From Combretum micranthum (lineage: Eukaryota > Streptophyta > Magnoliopsida > Myrtales > Combretaceae), in assembly GCA_024138025.1 (NCBI GenBank), contig JAMXBD010000066.1, positions 62,001 to 126,000 of the forward strand: a stretch of 64,000 bases of DNA. Reading direction: 5' to 3'. The position numbers and the translations under genes are program-made. Of the stretch, positions 36,901 through 49,440 are shown one piece after another. Numbering within the stretch: position 1 is the stretch's first letter; each line of letters opens with the position of its first letter. The notes below the pieces were generated by a model. That model saw nothing but the letters and a program-made list of their open reading frames with translations. It ran no database searches and was not told the DNA's origin.

Positions 36901-37361
36901 TAAGAATTTGAAATTTTGGGAAAAGAGCAATGATGGGTTCGAAACTTTTACTAAAAACATGATAAGTGATGTCTATTTGCCATACAGTATACAATATAAG
37001 AGACTTAAAGCTGGTAAAAATAGAAAATCTATAAAATTGCCAAAAATAGAATAGTCCTAAAATTTTAGAACAAAGGTACACGAAAAGACAAAACTAATGT
37101 CACAAACGGTAATATATATATGTTTATGAAGAGTTACATTGAAATTAAAACTTGATAAAAATACTAAAAATGGCCATTTGAGGACCTAAATGAAGGAATT
37201 TGGCAAAAAACCGGCTTAACTTATCGCGAAGGCAACGATTCTTTGAGTTAGCTTATTTGCTTCCATATAGGGTTTTTAGATCACCCAACGTTAACAGACC
37301 AGTTTCTATCCTACTTTTCCATGTACCTATTCGACACCATCTTCATCTCATCAATGATGAT
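36901..37361. repeat. Direct repeat B (~460 bp)
   Basis: Second copy of 36119-36590. The ~310 bp between the repeats is unrelated and non-coding, so if the pair are LTRs the interior is far too short to code and the element would be TRIM-like or deleted. The open frame at 36851-37054 reflects the repeat sequence, not a gene. Confidence 0.55.
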
Positions 37362-39147
37362 TTAATAAAATAGTTAGTCTTAAAATTTGAATAGGTGAAA
37401 GAATTAAGGATGATGAAGAGGGCAGGTTTTCGGCTGTATAGAGCTAGGGGATTCATTATTGCTTGATTTCATATAACTGCGAAACTAGTAATGTGGTTAA
37501 AAGATAGTCACTAATTGCAATTAACAAATTGGGGTATAGATTGTCCTTGCCATGTCGTCTTGGGTGACGTAACCATACGTAACTTGTGATGGCTCTTATT
37601 TTACTGTGGGAATATTAATGAGTAGCTAGAATGAGCAATGACAGAATTAGCTGTATCAAGAATAGACAAGATGCAGATTGTAAAATGCTTAGTTGATAAA
37701 CTAAGGTAATAATATAGGGATGGAGCCAAAGATTCTGCTAAATGTTCGGATATTATAGTATGTGTAATAAGGAGAGATATTGAAAGATTTAAGAAATTCA
37801 CTTGGATAGTCATTGGTTGATGGGTGATTTCGGACGACTTAATAGTGTGACCCAAAGTTATAGAGTTGATGATAGTAGCAAAGGGGTTTTGTATATGCCT
37901 TATGATTGCTAGTAATAAGGATGCTTAAATAACTCGTTGCGTGGCTAAGTACAAGAAGAATGATGAAGTGTATTTATATTGATAATGTCAATTTAGTAAG
38001 AAAGAAGACCATGCTTAAATTGACACCTTGTTAAAAAACAGGTCAACCATACACACTGGTTATATAAAAATTTGCTGAATGATAATAAAAAGGTTTCGGT
38101 TCGAAAATAGAAGAATATAATAAGTTTTAAACATGATTCACTCTATTTCTTATAGTTGGATGATTAAATGTGATAAAAGGTCATATTATTATTTTTTTTT
38201 TAAATTATATGGTTCCATCGTTAATTTTAACGGAATTGGTTACATCGACCATTTAACAAGTTAAATTCATATTCAATCGTAATTCTCATTAAAATAGTTA
38301 ATTTACAGTCATATTAATCAAAATCTCAAGTCAAATATAAGATTCTACGCGTTTATGATTTGATGTGTGTTTTTTTTTAATTAAAATGGATAGAGAATTG
38401 TTCAAGTGTAGAATTTAGGTAAAGGTATGAAATTAGGTGTATAATTTTATATATTTACAATTTTACCGGTTTTGCATGATTTTATACAATTTTACCGATT
38501 TTATGGATTCTAGTAAATAGTAAAATAACAATTTTGACAACCATTATAGTTACTAAATTTATTTGAATGGTTAAATTATTAATTGAATGTTCTGTTCAAA
38601 ATATGAATGGTAATAAAAGTACTTATTTGAACAAAATATAATGATATAAAAATTTTATTATATAACACGTAAGAAGATAGTAAAGGAATTATTCTGACAT
38701 AATAATGAAATACTGTAATCTTAAATTACGTAATAGGTAAAAGAACATATAATCGCGTTAGGATGATTTAAGTATAGGGAAACTAATACCCACTATACTT
38801 ATTAGGGTTCGTAATATGAATGGAATTCGAATAAAATATGATATTGGATTTAAAAAATGAATATGATAAATTCAACCATACCTATAAGGAAAGTGAATAA
38901 TTGTAATGCAAAATTCAAATAGTGATTGAATTAATTTTAAAGACGGTCATATACAAGATAATAAGTGTTTACAATCATTTATTGTAGTATTTTAATGGGT
39001 GAATGTTAAGATTGGTAATCCAACTTTATACGAAAATGCAATTAAGAATTTGAACTTTGAAGAGATAATTTAAAATCCAATCAAACTTTTTATTATTATT
39101 TTTACTATCTCTTTAATATCATTTGCTCCATGTTTGCAGATGTAGAA
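37362..39147. other. AT-rich intergenic DNA
   Basis: No gene. At about 38203-38240 lies an inverted relative of the 7985/15311 repeat (GGTTCCATCGTTAATTTTAAC). The remainder has no clear structure. Confidence 0.4.
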
Positions 39148-39370
39148 AATACAACATATATGATAGAATTAACATTTTAATATTTGCAATATCGGCAAAA
39201 CAACCATCTCTACCTATATATTTGAAGTAAAAATAATAGGGAAAAAAAATCACATCAGAAGTATTAGTCATTCTTGAACTATGTCTACAATTTACAAACT
39301 TCACAATACTAAAATAATTAAAAACAAACAAATGTGACATCTAATATGGAACAAGTTAATTTGGGATTTT
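39148..39370. repeat. Copy of the 30895 dispersed repeat
   Basis: Shares with 30895-31200 the blocks TATATGATAGAATTAACAT, TATATATTTGAAGT(A/G)AAAATAAT and TAATTAAAA(A/G)CAAA in the same order. Non-coding. Confidence 0.5.
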
Positions 39371-39784
39371 ATTATTTCACTGAAAATAGAGTGTATGATA
39401 TGGAAGAGAAGTTGAGACGTGCGTGACAACTTTGAAAAAGAACACACAATTGCGTATGGAATATGGGGTTGCATGGAGACGATAGCGTACGAAAAGTATT
39501 GAAGTTGAGATTATTTTTCTTTTCTTTTCTAATTGGATTGGATTATTTATATCTTATTTGCTTGATCTGTTTATGAGTAAAAATATCTATTTTTCATCTA
39601 TAAATAGTTAATTTGAAAACGATAAAGATAAGATATAAAAAATATGAAAAATGACTAATTAAACAAAACTAAGTGGTTTTGACTCTTTGTTGGTGGTTCT
39701 GCTCAAAAATCGGTGGGAGATTGGAAAAATGCAAAGGATTGCTCTTGAAAACCCCGCACTCTGCTAGCACAACGACTTTTTACC

Positions 39785-39940
39785 CCTTCAATCAGTGCTT
39801 CTTCAACCGTAAATGCGAGTTAAGTGTCCACAATAAACAAAACCTCGTGGTAACAAAACATGTTAAAAAGAGGGACCTGAAGGTTGTTTTTTTTTGTCAC
39901 AACCATTACCTTCAATCAGTGCTCCTTCAACCGTAAAGGA
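39785..39940. repeat. Short direct repeat upstream of a TATA motif
   Basis: CCTTCAATCAGTGCT(T/C)CTTC followed by AACCGTAAA occurs at 39785 and again at 39909, 124 bp apart. It lies just upstream of CTATAAAAAG at 39961. The arrangement resembles duplicated enhancer units in an LTR U3 region. Confidence 0.5.
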
Positions 39941-39960
39941 GTCCAAACCCATCTTCTCTG

Positions 39961-39970
39961 CTATAAAAAG
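39961..39970 (+). promoter_or_regulatory. Candidate TATA box, possibly of an LTR
   Basis: CTATAAAAAG lies 22 bp downstream of the second 39909 repeat. It is followed by GTCCTAT...ATAGGAC, a short hairpin at 39972-40001. The next 150 bp are of mixed composition and non-coding. A solo or truncated LTR is my preferred explanation. Motif evidence only. Confidence 0.3.
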
Positions 39971-40413
39971 TGTCCTATGAAGGTCAAAACCCTATAGGAC
40001 AGAGAGAAAAAAGTAAAACAAACTAACTTTGTTCTGATTATGTTCAGTCTAGTATTTCAATCAAAACGGTGGTTCGGGTTTTCCCGGTGATCAAGAGTTT
40101 AGGCACGTACGCTGAACTGCAGCAATAATTTTTAAATATTATTATTTAATTTTCAAATTCACCACATGAGAATACCCGTGCTTGCTCCTGGACGTCCACT
40201 GTGACTGGGAAAACAAATATAATTGTGTCTTTATTTTTTTAATATATATGTACGTTAAGAAACTTTATATGAATCTTGATATACATATATATATAGATAA
40301 ATATTTTTCGAAGTCTTTTTTCTCTTTGGTTGAATTATGTAGCTGCTTAATCTCCTGATATACATATAAATATTTCATGTCGAGTTATAGGGCATTTTGT
40401 CCAGTTTTAATTA

Positions 40414-40725
40414 CTATGGTAATCTTTTTAACAAAATTAACCCTTTTTCGAATATCCATCTATGACAGTTTGCCTGATTATTTGGTACCGCTCCACCTAA
40501 TAATCCGGAGTTGTCCCTTTCCATCCAAGAACCATTAACCTTAATTTTCAAAAAACGAACCAGAGCTGGCTGTAATACAGGCGGGAAATGGTTGGGCACG
40601 CATGATCTTCTAATGTTCATATCCCTCGGTGACAGTTCTTCGGATGTTCCTGGATGAGACATCTGCAACCAAAATGAAGAGGTAAGGGGTCTTCCAACGT
40701 GGCAGCACACACCATCCTTGTTCAA
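40414..40725 (-). pseudogene. Possible RNase H-like (RVT_3/LINE type) fragment
   Basis: A 103-codon minus-strand frame. Its C-terminal part (RFLKIKVNGSWMERDNSGLL then GGAVPNNQ) resembles the first strands of the plant RNase H-like domain found in LINE-derived proteins, usually K-x-N-x-D-G-S/A-W followed by a G-G-V/A-x-R/N motif. Here the first catalytic Asp is replaced by Asn and the frame ends soon afterwards, so it cannot be active. The N-terminal part is not recognisable. A chance match is possible. Confidence 0.35.
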
Positions 40726-42689
40726 TAATTGTTTCAGGTATCAATCTCCGCCAAAAATGAAGGGGTCTTCCATAGCAATTCAATCAAAAATTTAAGATAA
40801 GTATCTTAATCTTGTCTTGGTATGAAAATTTAGTACTATGGCAGTTAAATTAGAGTAAGCCGGATGGATAGCTGCTGTTTTAGCTAACTTCAACTACTTG
40901 AGGGTAACACAAATTAACTTTAATCTAGTATCAATGTTAGGCAGTTTGGGATGAATTCGAACCGATTTGATGAATCCATGATTGCTGTTGGCTTGTTATA
41001 TTTTTGCTTAAAACAGGGGCGTGCAATTAAAAAAAAAAGCAAAATAACAAAGAAGTAAAGCTAAAGAACGTGCGATGCTTGCTGTTCTTGAACCATATGC
41101 CACAAGCAAACTGATCAATTGAGTTCTAGTCATAGACATGTATTAATATTGGAACACTACAAGCTGTTGATTGTTGAAAGGAAAGACTGCTTGGTTTTAT
41201 GACGATGTTGATTTTTTCTCGGTTTGGAAAGAGAAGGGAAGTGCTGCTGTTGTGTGTGTTTGTGCTGTTCTGTATCGGTGACACGTGCAGAATCATTAAG
41301 AAACAGTGAAAACATTAAGATCGGGAAAAACTGGGTCTTACGTAAAATTATCACTTAAGATTTATTAGTAACTTCTATACAATATTTTCTTAATGTACAA
41401 TGTATAGGTGACTTCCATAGCCATACGGCTTCTCTTGAAGAAATACTACATTAAGCTAGTTATTATCGCCTGGTGAATTTTTTTATGATCTTCTGCATTA
41501 TTTTATGCTTATGGTTAGTTGCACTTTGTAATTATAATACAAATTAAAATGTCATGTGTGTAGTATTTTGGGAATTCCTGCATGTACTTGGTTATTTGTT
41601 TCTCCGGGGATTGTTGTATTGTGGTATCTTAATGATCATTCTATTACGTTAGAATAATGATCGCCATGTAACTTGACTAATAACTATTTGGCTGCACTAA
41701 TGACTTAATCATGTATTGGATAGCTACATTCATACATTATTATAGACCACCAATGCTACGCGTTGACTCTTCTAGGCCCATAGAGAGATACAACCCTATG
41801 TGACTATATCCTATTCGATGGAAACGACACATCCATATGCAACGATTCTTCTACTCAATGTAAATTAAGTGGTTTGTCAAGGTATATTGTTCATTCGGAT
41901 AGGGATTAGGTGGTTAATATTTAGGGGCAATGTTGTCTGCAGTTCTAGGGTTTGAGGGTTTACTTTGAAAATGACCGAAGATATAATATTTTTCATTGTA
42001 AAAGAGATTTTCAAATTTAAATTTTGCAATATATGTTGGTAATTCTCTCAAGAGGTACCATTTTAATATATCTTGGATCTAAACTCTAGTTTATTTGATC
42101 ACTGGTGACACAACACTATTCATGACAGTATGATATTGGACGACGTAAATTCATACCTTACTTTAAATCTAGATACGTAAGTATGATAGTTACATTAATA
42201 TACTTGTTTAGCATTACATATGCTTAATTAACAACATTTGCTTGTACTTACTTGGCGTACAATTGTAAGTAATAACTTACTAAGTTGTGGTTTGCCTATA
42301 CATCTATAGCTTCTTTTGCAAGTCTAGCACATTCCACTAAACTTCTTAGGAATAGAAAGAAAGTCAAATCAGGAATAATCTAAACCTAGAATAGGAATCA
42401 ACTAAATAAAGAAATATTATAAGCCTTGACCTTTGTAATGACAGTACCTAATTCTACCAATCGATAGGGAATACCAATTCTTTATAGTTTTAGTAAACTT
42501 TGGAAATTTGGTTCTCATTAGTTACATTTGAGTAAATAAATATAAATATTATATATAATTAAATATGAGGAATAGAATTATAGGTAAAATCTCACAACCT
42601 CAAATTTGAAGATGGTTTACATATTATGGTGCATATGTGATATAATAACCTCAAAACAATCTCATTAGACCCCTTGTCAGGATCCTGAT
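40726..42689. other. Intergenic DNA, no gene seen
   Basis: Mixed AT-rich sequence with closed frames. I recognise no element. It ends at the outer limit of the left arm of the giant palindrome. Confidence 0.4.
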
Positions 42690-44700
42690 GGCTACAACCT
42701 CCTTTATGGTTCTCACTACCCTCTCCTGTATTTTGTAAATGAGATGCCAGATACCTATACTATTCTAGAAACTTTTATTCACTTCGGTTTTGCCACCTCT
42801 CCTTTGAGCACCCTGTTATTCTGGTTCTTCCATAATTCCTATAAAGGAACACAAAACACACCTTGCCATTAACTTATATACTTTTCTTTAGTTTCTTTCA
42901 GATTTATTGCACCTACTATGGGAAAAAATTCTCAAAATTTTTAATAAAAGTGAATTATTGTTTACCATAATCCATTGTTGTCTCAACCATTCACATTATA
43001 TAAACAAGTGGGTAGAGCATTCCTCTTTATTTCCTTATAATAGATACATAAGATTTATAGTCATTGTCCCTCTTCAACTTTTATCAAAAGGAAGTCATAA
43101 GTCGATTTTGCGATTAATTCACTACACAAGTCCTCTTTTTGGGCTTAGATATTTTCCTCATCCACTTCATTAAGCACAACAGTACCTAATAGCATCTCTC
43201 AATTAAATCATCAATGAGATAAAGAGTAATTTAAGAGAAAAAGTTGTGAAAAAATGACCACTTATTATTACAAGTCTCTCTAATGACTAGTATAATTTAC
43301 TTTACACAAGGAGATAGAGAATAATACGGTTGAATTAGATGATTAACCTAATGATGCTGATTAGACCAATAAAGATATTATTTTGCTTCATTATCATGGA
43401 CATGACTATGTAAAATAAACTCCATGACGATCACAAACATCATGGTCAGAAATTGCCTATCAGTTAAAAGGATAGGCATGTACGACACCCAATTTTATGT
43501 GTATACTCCAATGTAGATTAAAACATACTTACATAGATTTGTTCATCTTGCTCAATCAATAACTCGGGCAACCATATGCCTATTATAGTCACAGTCATGA
43601 CAATTATAGGTTTTTTAACACTATTTTTAGAGCAAAGAGGGATACTTTTAAGGCTTGTCAATTTTAATAATTTACTTATACATATATATGCATATTCAAG
43701 TACATGTACTTACTAGCATATTATCCATACATATGTACAAAATGATTGAATTGTTATTATAAACATGAATGAAGTAAAGAAAAAAAGCATCCTAACTTTT
43801 TTTAAGATAATAAATGGGTTTGAGATTAAATTGCCATTGCCGTAAGGAAAAAAAATCAAAACAGAGTCTCCACAAAATTAATTACTAAGATACCATTGTT
43901 AAATTGCATCTTAAAGATATGCTTTAACAGTTTATTAACTCACAGCTTTTCACATATAATAGCAATTTTTTGAGGAAATAATTTCAACCCAACTTATATA
44001 TAGAATATGCAAGTTTTTGTGCAATCACAAAATCGCATCTGCATCTTGAGGGTGTGACTTGCAATGGTATTGTTGTAATTATTTTAATTGAAACCCTATT
44101 TGGATAAAAAAATTTGGTAGGAGCAACAAACTAACAAAAGACTATAATAAACAATCACAAGTTAATTATGAAAAATATTAATTTGTGGATGAAAAATGTT
44201 TTTTGAGCTATAGAAATTAAATAATAACAATACCACAAAGTTAGTAGCATGTTTACCATTGTTGATAGGCGAATAATTTTGTGACTTTTATGTTTTGTGA
44301 AGGTTCAAAGTCTCATGTGTTCCCTAAAGAATTAATTATATGCAAAATCAACGAATATCAACAATGATAGATAAAAGTATTACATTTTTATTTTTTTTTT
44401 TAATATGTTGAACAATCAACATAGTTTTACAATACATAAATTAAGATGGAGAATCCTACTCCAAAAACATGGGATAATACAAACTTAAATCCCTTATGAT
44501 AAAATATAAAAGATATAATATAAGTACATATATATAACTATATATATAATAATATAATGAAACTACTTCAAATTTCTTTTGAGACTTAGTTAATAAGAGT
44601 AAACTATATGAGATAGAGCAAAAAGAAATGAATAAGTAAAAGGAAAAAAGTGTTGTCGACTTCTAGAATTTGAGAAAGAGAAATAGCTCCATAATTTCAT
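42690..44700. repeat. Left arm of a giant imperfect palindrome
   Basis: Read in reverse, this arm follows 44790-46501 and then 57176-57440 block by block. Examples: AAAACTATGTTGAT (left complement near 44430, right 45085), TTTCATAATTAA (44160 / 45310), GCATATGGTTG and GAACAAATCTAT (43540-43580 / 45570-45617), TGATAGGCAA (43460 / 46000) and GTTTCTAGAATAGT (42765 / 57348). By eye about 70% identity. It carries an extra ~290 bp (about 43815-44110) absent from the right arm, and lacks the 324-bp module that the right arm has at 45660-45985. Confidence 0.75.
43815..44110. mobile_element. Left-arm-specific insertion, possible MITE
   Basis: Present only in the left arm of the palindrome. The edges are weak inverted repeats: GGGTTTGAGATTAAA on the left and, reversed, AGGGTTTCAATTAAA on the right, with (C)CATTGC nearby on both. 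It is non-coding and no clear target duplication was found. The absence of this block at the matching point of the right arm (about 45350) is the best evidence that it is an insertion. Confidence 0.45.
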
Positions 44701-44789
44701 TCCACTTGTTTCCACCCCCATTTCTCCTCTTCCAGCCTTTCTTTTCAGCAATCTTGTTTAGATCCAAAATGTTATTTTAAGTTTCCACA

Positions 44790-46501
44790 TAAGACATGCT
44801 AAGCAAGCACTATTTCTCTTCCTCAAATCCTAAAATTTGACACCACCTCTATCTTTCGACTTAGCTGCTTTTTTCTAGTCTACCTTATGCAGTTCACTCC
44901 TATCAACTAAACCTCAGAAGAAATTTTAAATCAATTTCATTATGTTGTTAAATATATTTAAATATATGTAGTTATATCTCGAGCTTATCATCTCTTTTAT
45001 TCTTTTCATAAAGGATTTAATGTTTTTCTATTTAGCGTTTTTGGAGTGGGATTTATCACCTTAATGTCCATGCAAGTATTGTAAAACTATGTTGATAGTA
45101 AAATATAAGAAAAATAAAAATGTAATAACTTTCATTTATCACTATTGATTTTGCATATCAACAATTTTTTATGGAGCAGACAAACTACTTGTACTTTACA
45201 AGACATAGAAGTCATAAAGTCATCTGCTTATCAACGATGTTAACCATGCTATTATCTCTCTTTGGTATTATTATATTTCTATGGCTTAAAAAAAATCTAT
45301 AAATTAATATTTTTCATAATTAATCCATGGGTATTTATTATCTTAAGAAAAGTTGGGATCATTCTTTTCTTCAATCTATCCATGGTTATAACAGCAATGC
45401 ATATCATCATGTATATATGTACAAGTAGCATACTAATAAGTAAGTATACTTGAAAATATATATGAATAAATTAGTAAAGTTAATAAACTTGGTAAGGCTT
45501 GGAACTATCTCTTTTGCTCTAAGTTGAGTGTTATTAAACTTATAATTATCATAGCCATTATTATAATTGGCATATGGTTGCTCGAACTATTTGTTAAGCA
45601 CGATGAACAAATCTATATAAGTAGATTTTAATCTTAATTTGGGTGCATATATAATTAGTCATTGTATTTGTTTGAAGTACGAGGGAATCGATGTAGTATT
45701 TCTTACAACATGTTGCTAAAAGTCCAATATGAATGAGAGAAAATTATGGATGTTGCATCATATACTAATTAAAATGGATAGTGTAGCTTTACATTCTTCA
45801 AACTAGATGTATGTAAGAAATTACTCAACATAAAAACACTATGACATTTTGTATCCTTTATAATTCCTTCCCATTGTCACTAAAAACCATTTGTAAAGCG
45901 TACACATGGCATGAATATTTTAATTTCGACTAATCATCTTCTTGTTTTTTTTCCTTTTTCTACAAGAAAGGAATTCCCACATGCCAATACTTCTAATTGA
46001 TAGGCAAATTTTGGCAATGACGTATGATCACCATTGATTTTATTTTACATGGTCATATTCATGACAATGAAGTAGAAGGATATCCTTATTGGCATAATCG
46101 ACATTATTAGGTCAATTGTTCGATTTAACTATATTATTTTCTACCTCATTGTGTGGATTATATCTCTGATTAGAGATATATTACAACAATTTATGGTCAA
46201 TTTTTGGGATTTATTCTCTTAAACCAGTCTTTATTTCATTAATTATCAGATTATGGTGCTATTAGATACTATTGTGTTTATTGAAGAGGATAAAGCTAAG
46301 ATCTAAGCACAAAAAGAAGAGTTATGCAGTGAATTAACCACAAAACAAGCTTGTGATCTCCATTCAACAAAAGATGAAGAAAATATTGTCTATAAATCTT
46401 ATAGATATATCACGTGGAAACTAGGAGGAATTGTTAATCCACTTGTTTATGAAATGTGAATGGCTAAGATGACCATAGATTATGGTAAATAGTATGGTTA
46501 C
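44790..46501. repeat. Right arm of the giant palindrome, inner part
   Basis: Inverted match to 44700-42960. The centre between the arms (about 44700-44790) is only ~90 bp and pyrimidine-rich. Similarity starts at GC(A)CTATTTCTCTTCCTC next to the centre and continues to the exact edge of the gypsy element at 46501. Part of it (about 45560-46240) is also present as a direct copy at 57735-59101. No coding frame of note. Confidence 0.75.
46497..46501. other. Left target-site duplication GTTAC
   Basis: GTTAC directly precedes the left LTR and is repeated at 57171-57175 directly after the right LTR. A 5-bp duplication is standard for LTR retrotransposon integration and fixes the element's limits. 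The palindrome arm is continuous across the two copies once the element is removed. Confidence 0.9.
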
Positions 46502-48835
46502 TGTAAAGAACCGCTCCTCTAAATCCCGAGACTTAGAGTATCGGATCCCCAACCACATATAACATTTTCACATTATATGTAAGGTTGTCCTAAAACTAAC
46601 AGTTTATGAAAATTGTTTGATCAAATCACTATACTTTATAAAGAACTTTTTAAATAAAACAAGATTGTTAACAAAAGCAATCTATACATATATTTACATC
46701 AAATAAACATTGCCTTGTGTCATTACATGACACTACCAAAAATTACATGTTTTCTCAAAACATAAGAATCCTAAGGGATCTTAGGTCATTACAAAAGGAA
46801 TTTGGCTTAACTATTAAGCCATCTATATATAACTTCTCCATAGCAAAAAGTCTTCCAAAAGTCCAGGGTGATCGAATCCTATTCGTCCCACTCATCCAAA
46901 AATCTTTCGAAATCAGATCCATAGCCCATGTCATCGTAGTACTCGTCTCCAAAACCTGCAAAGCAGCAAAAGTGAGCCAGAGGCCCAGTACACAATAACC
47001 AATGCATAACAAGTCATCCGATTCATGTAATGCATCATAGAACAAGTGGTTATCTTTATTACATTTTGATTCACAAATCAACAAGAGGGTATTCAAACCC
47101 CGGTCACACTTCGGGAATCCAGGGATCCTGAGTAACAGCTGCTCAGGGGGTTGATATAAGCAGTCCGAATACTTATATCTCCTATATCTATTTCATGAAG
47201 ATAATAGCTTCATCTAGGGTTTAAAAGCCGTTGCCCGACTCTACTTAAACTCAGTCCATAACATGAGCCTAGTTCACAAGTTCCCATAAACCTTGAACTA
47301 AATCATGGTATTTCCCCCTAAGTTTAAGCAAACGTTACACAGATACAATTCCCCCCTATCGGCTACCCACTTAACCAAAAGAATCGCCATTGCATCATAG
47401 CGTACCATTGCATCATGGTATAGTCATTGCATCATGACTTGGTTAAGCGCCTAGCTAACATGTCATTGCATCATGATAGGTTTGCTGCTCCTCGGACCAG
47501 ATTAAACAGCGTAATAGACATCCCATTCATTCAATTGTTAAGTCGAATCAATTTAGATCAAATTAGAAATGTCTGGTCCTAGCAAACATCAGACAAATTA
47601 TTGCGTATCTGAACCTGTTAGTATAGAACTAGGATCCCTCGGTGATGAACTAACCGAAGAATCCTTAACTGCAATAGAAATGTCACAATAATTAATAAAT
47701 CAACATTTATAAATTTCATTCTCACAAATATATACATATTATATCCACATATCACAAATTATCAAATAAATTCAAATAATTGAATATACAGTCACGAATA
47801 AGCATTTAAACGTCATAATATATCCCAAATTGCTTACCAAATACTCAAATGCTCAAATAACAAATTTGGAAACTTTTTAGAAAAGGCTCTCAAAATTTAA
47901 AAACTCAGGGGATACGCCGGCACTCAACGCCGGCGGCGTTGAGCCGGTGTTAAATGTTCTGAAAATGTACACTGCCAACACTGGCAGCGTTCAAAGCGTA
48001 CGCCGTCAGCCTTTGTAACCTACGCCGGCGGCCTTTAGCCGGCGTAGAATCCAAAACCAAAGTTTTCGAAAATGTCCAGAGAGGTGTAAGCCCGCCGCTT
48101 ACCTAAGTACGCGGGCAGCCTTCACATGTACGCCGGCGGCCTTGATTCCCAAAAGCCAGCGTACAAGTTAGAAGAAAGAACGCCGGCTGACTTCCTAGCG
48201 AAAGCCAGCGGCGTTCAGTCGGCTCTAAGAAATTTGGTTCTGTGAACATTCAACACCGCCTCTACGCCGGCGGCGTAGAAACTCAAATTGCCGGCGTACG
48301 TTCTGAAGAACAGACGCTGGCAGATCTTCGGCATATAAGCCGGCGGTGTTGCAAACGGCGTTAGGAAAAACAATTCTGTGGGCTTTCTACACCGCCTCTA
48401 CGCCGGCGGCGTAGAATCCCCAGATGCCGGCGTACGTTTTGAAAACAAGGTTAAACGAAAATTCAAATCCCCTGTTTTCCACTTTGAAAATTAATCTTAA
48501 AACACTTCAAAACTTTCCTCAACTACACTTCCACTTCATATATTCACTCCTACATACACTACTCAATTCTAGCAACTCCAAGCATGAATTCAACACAATT
48601 AAACACTTCAAATTACTACAATCAATTCTAAATTCTCTACAAATCCTCTTCACTTACTCCCACACTTCATAACCATACAACAATGCATGCACAACCTCAC
48701 ACACACATATAACACTTTCTCAACTCATCCCAAGCATGAACAACCATTTGATCAACATTGAAATCAATTCATCCAATACCCTACAACTACTTCAAGAAAG
48801 GAAAACAAAACAATGATCACAACTAAACAATTCAA

Positions 48836-48870
<35 letters not shown>

Positions 48871-49392
48871 GTCTTGAGAATAACTTTGATTTTCAAACTT
48901 GATAAACCCTAACTTGAGCTTGGAAATGGAGATGGAAATGGAAAGAAAAGAAAAGAAAGAAGAAAAGGAAAATTCGGATAAAATTTGGCTGCCTTCAAAA
49001 AGTAGTAAATTAGCTTAATTTTGACTTTTCACATTCCAAATTTACCCCTTAATGCTATATTAACTTTAGGTTGCATTTACTTTAATTTGCTCTCATTTGG
49101 CTTATATTTAGGCATAAATGCTACTTAATTACAAGAAACTAATCAACTAACTTAAGTGAAATTATGGTTGATTTAAATCTAACTTAACTTAACTTTTAAT
49201 GACAAAAGACAACATTAATAATTTCATTACTCACACATTAATGCATATAAAACAAAATATTAATATCAACATATACACATACAAAATCATATATAAACTA
49301 CTAACAACATAACCATACTCATTCAATTCAACATTTAAAATAAATTATTAAACACATGGAATTTGAATAAAATATAAATCTAGGTCATTTCA
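46502..49392 (-). repeat. 3' LTR of the gypsy element (2891 bp)
   Basis: Begins TGTAAAGA and ends GGTCATTTCA on the plus strand (TG...CA). Pairs with 54289-57170 over its full length. It contains a block of CATTGCATCATG repeats (about 47388-47478), the GC-rich palindrome array (47912-48440), a pyrimidine/CA-rich stretch and an (AT)n microsatellite (48838-48866). No genuine coding frame. Confidence 0.93.
47912..48440. repeat. GC-rich palindrome array in the 3' LTR
   Basis: In otherwise AT-rich DNA this ~530-bp block carries about ten copies of CGCCGGC-type words, many forming hairpins. At 48021-48048 a 10-bp arm CTACGCCGGC pairs perfectly across an 8-base loop. CTACGCC/GGCGTAG with a 3-base loop occurs twice, 137 bp apart (about 48260 and 48397), inside a longer repeated unit that includes ACACCGCCTCTACGCCGG. 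Dense CG dinucleotides would make it a strong methylation target. The counterpart is at 55679-56190. Confidence 0.8.
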
Positions 49393-49407
49393 TTCTTCCC
49401 TTCTTCA
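49393..49407 (-). other. Polypurine tract
   Basis: On the minus strand GAAGAAGGGAAGAA sits directly upstream of the 3' LTR (which begins TGAAATGACC on that strand). This is the expected primer site for plus-strand synthesis. Confidence 0.8.
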
Positions 49408-49440
49408 AGAAGTTTCGTCCCCGAAACTTAACTCACCTTC

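Noticed and set aside
42907..43173. 88-codon plus frame in the left palindrome arm
   Set aside because: The matching right-arm sequence has no conserved frame, so it is not under coding constraint.
46717..47096. Frames on both strands in the 3' LTR and similar ones at 54499-54850
   Set aside because: LTR sequence with no domain; the frames differ between the two LTR copies.
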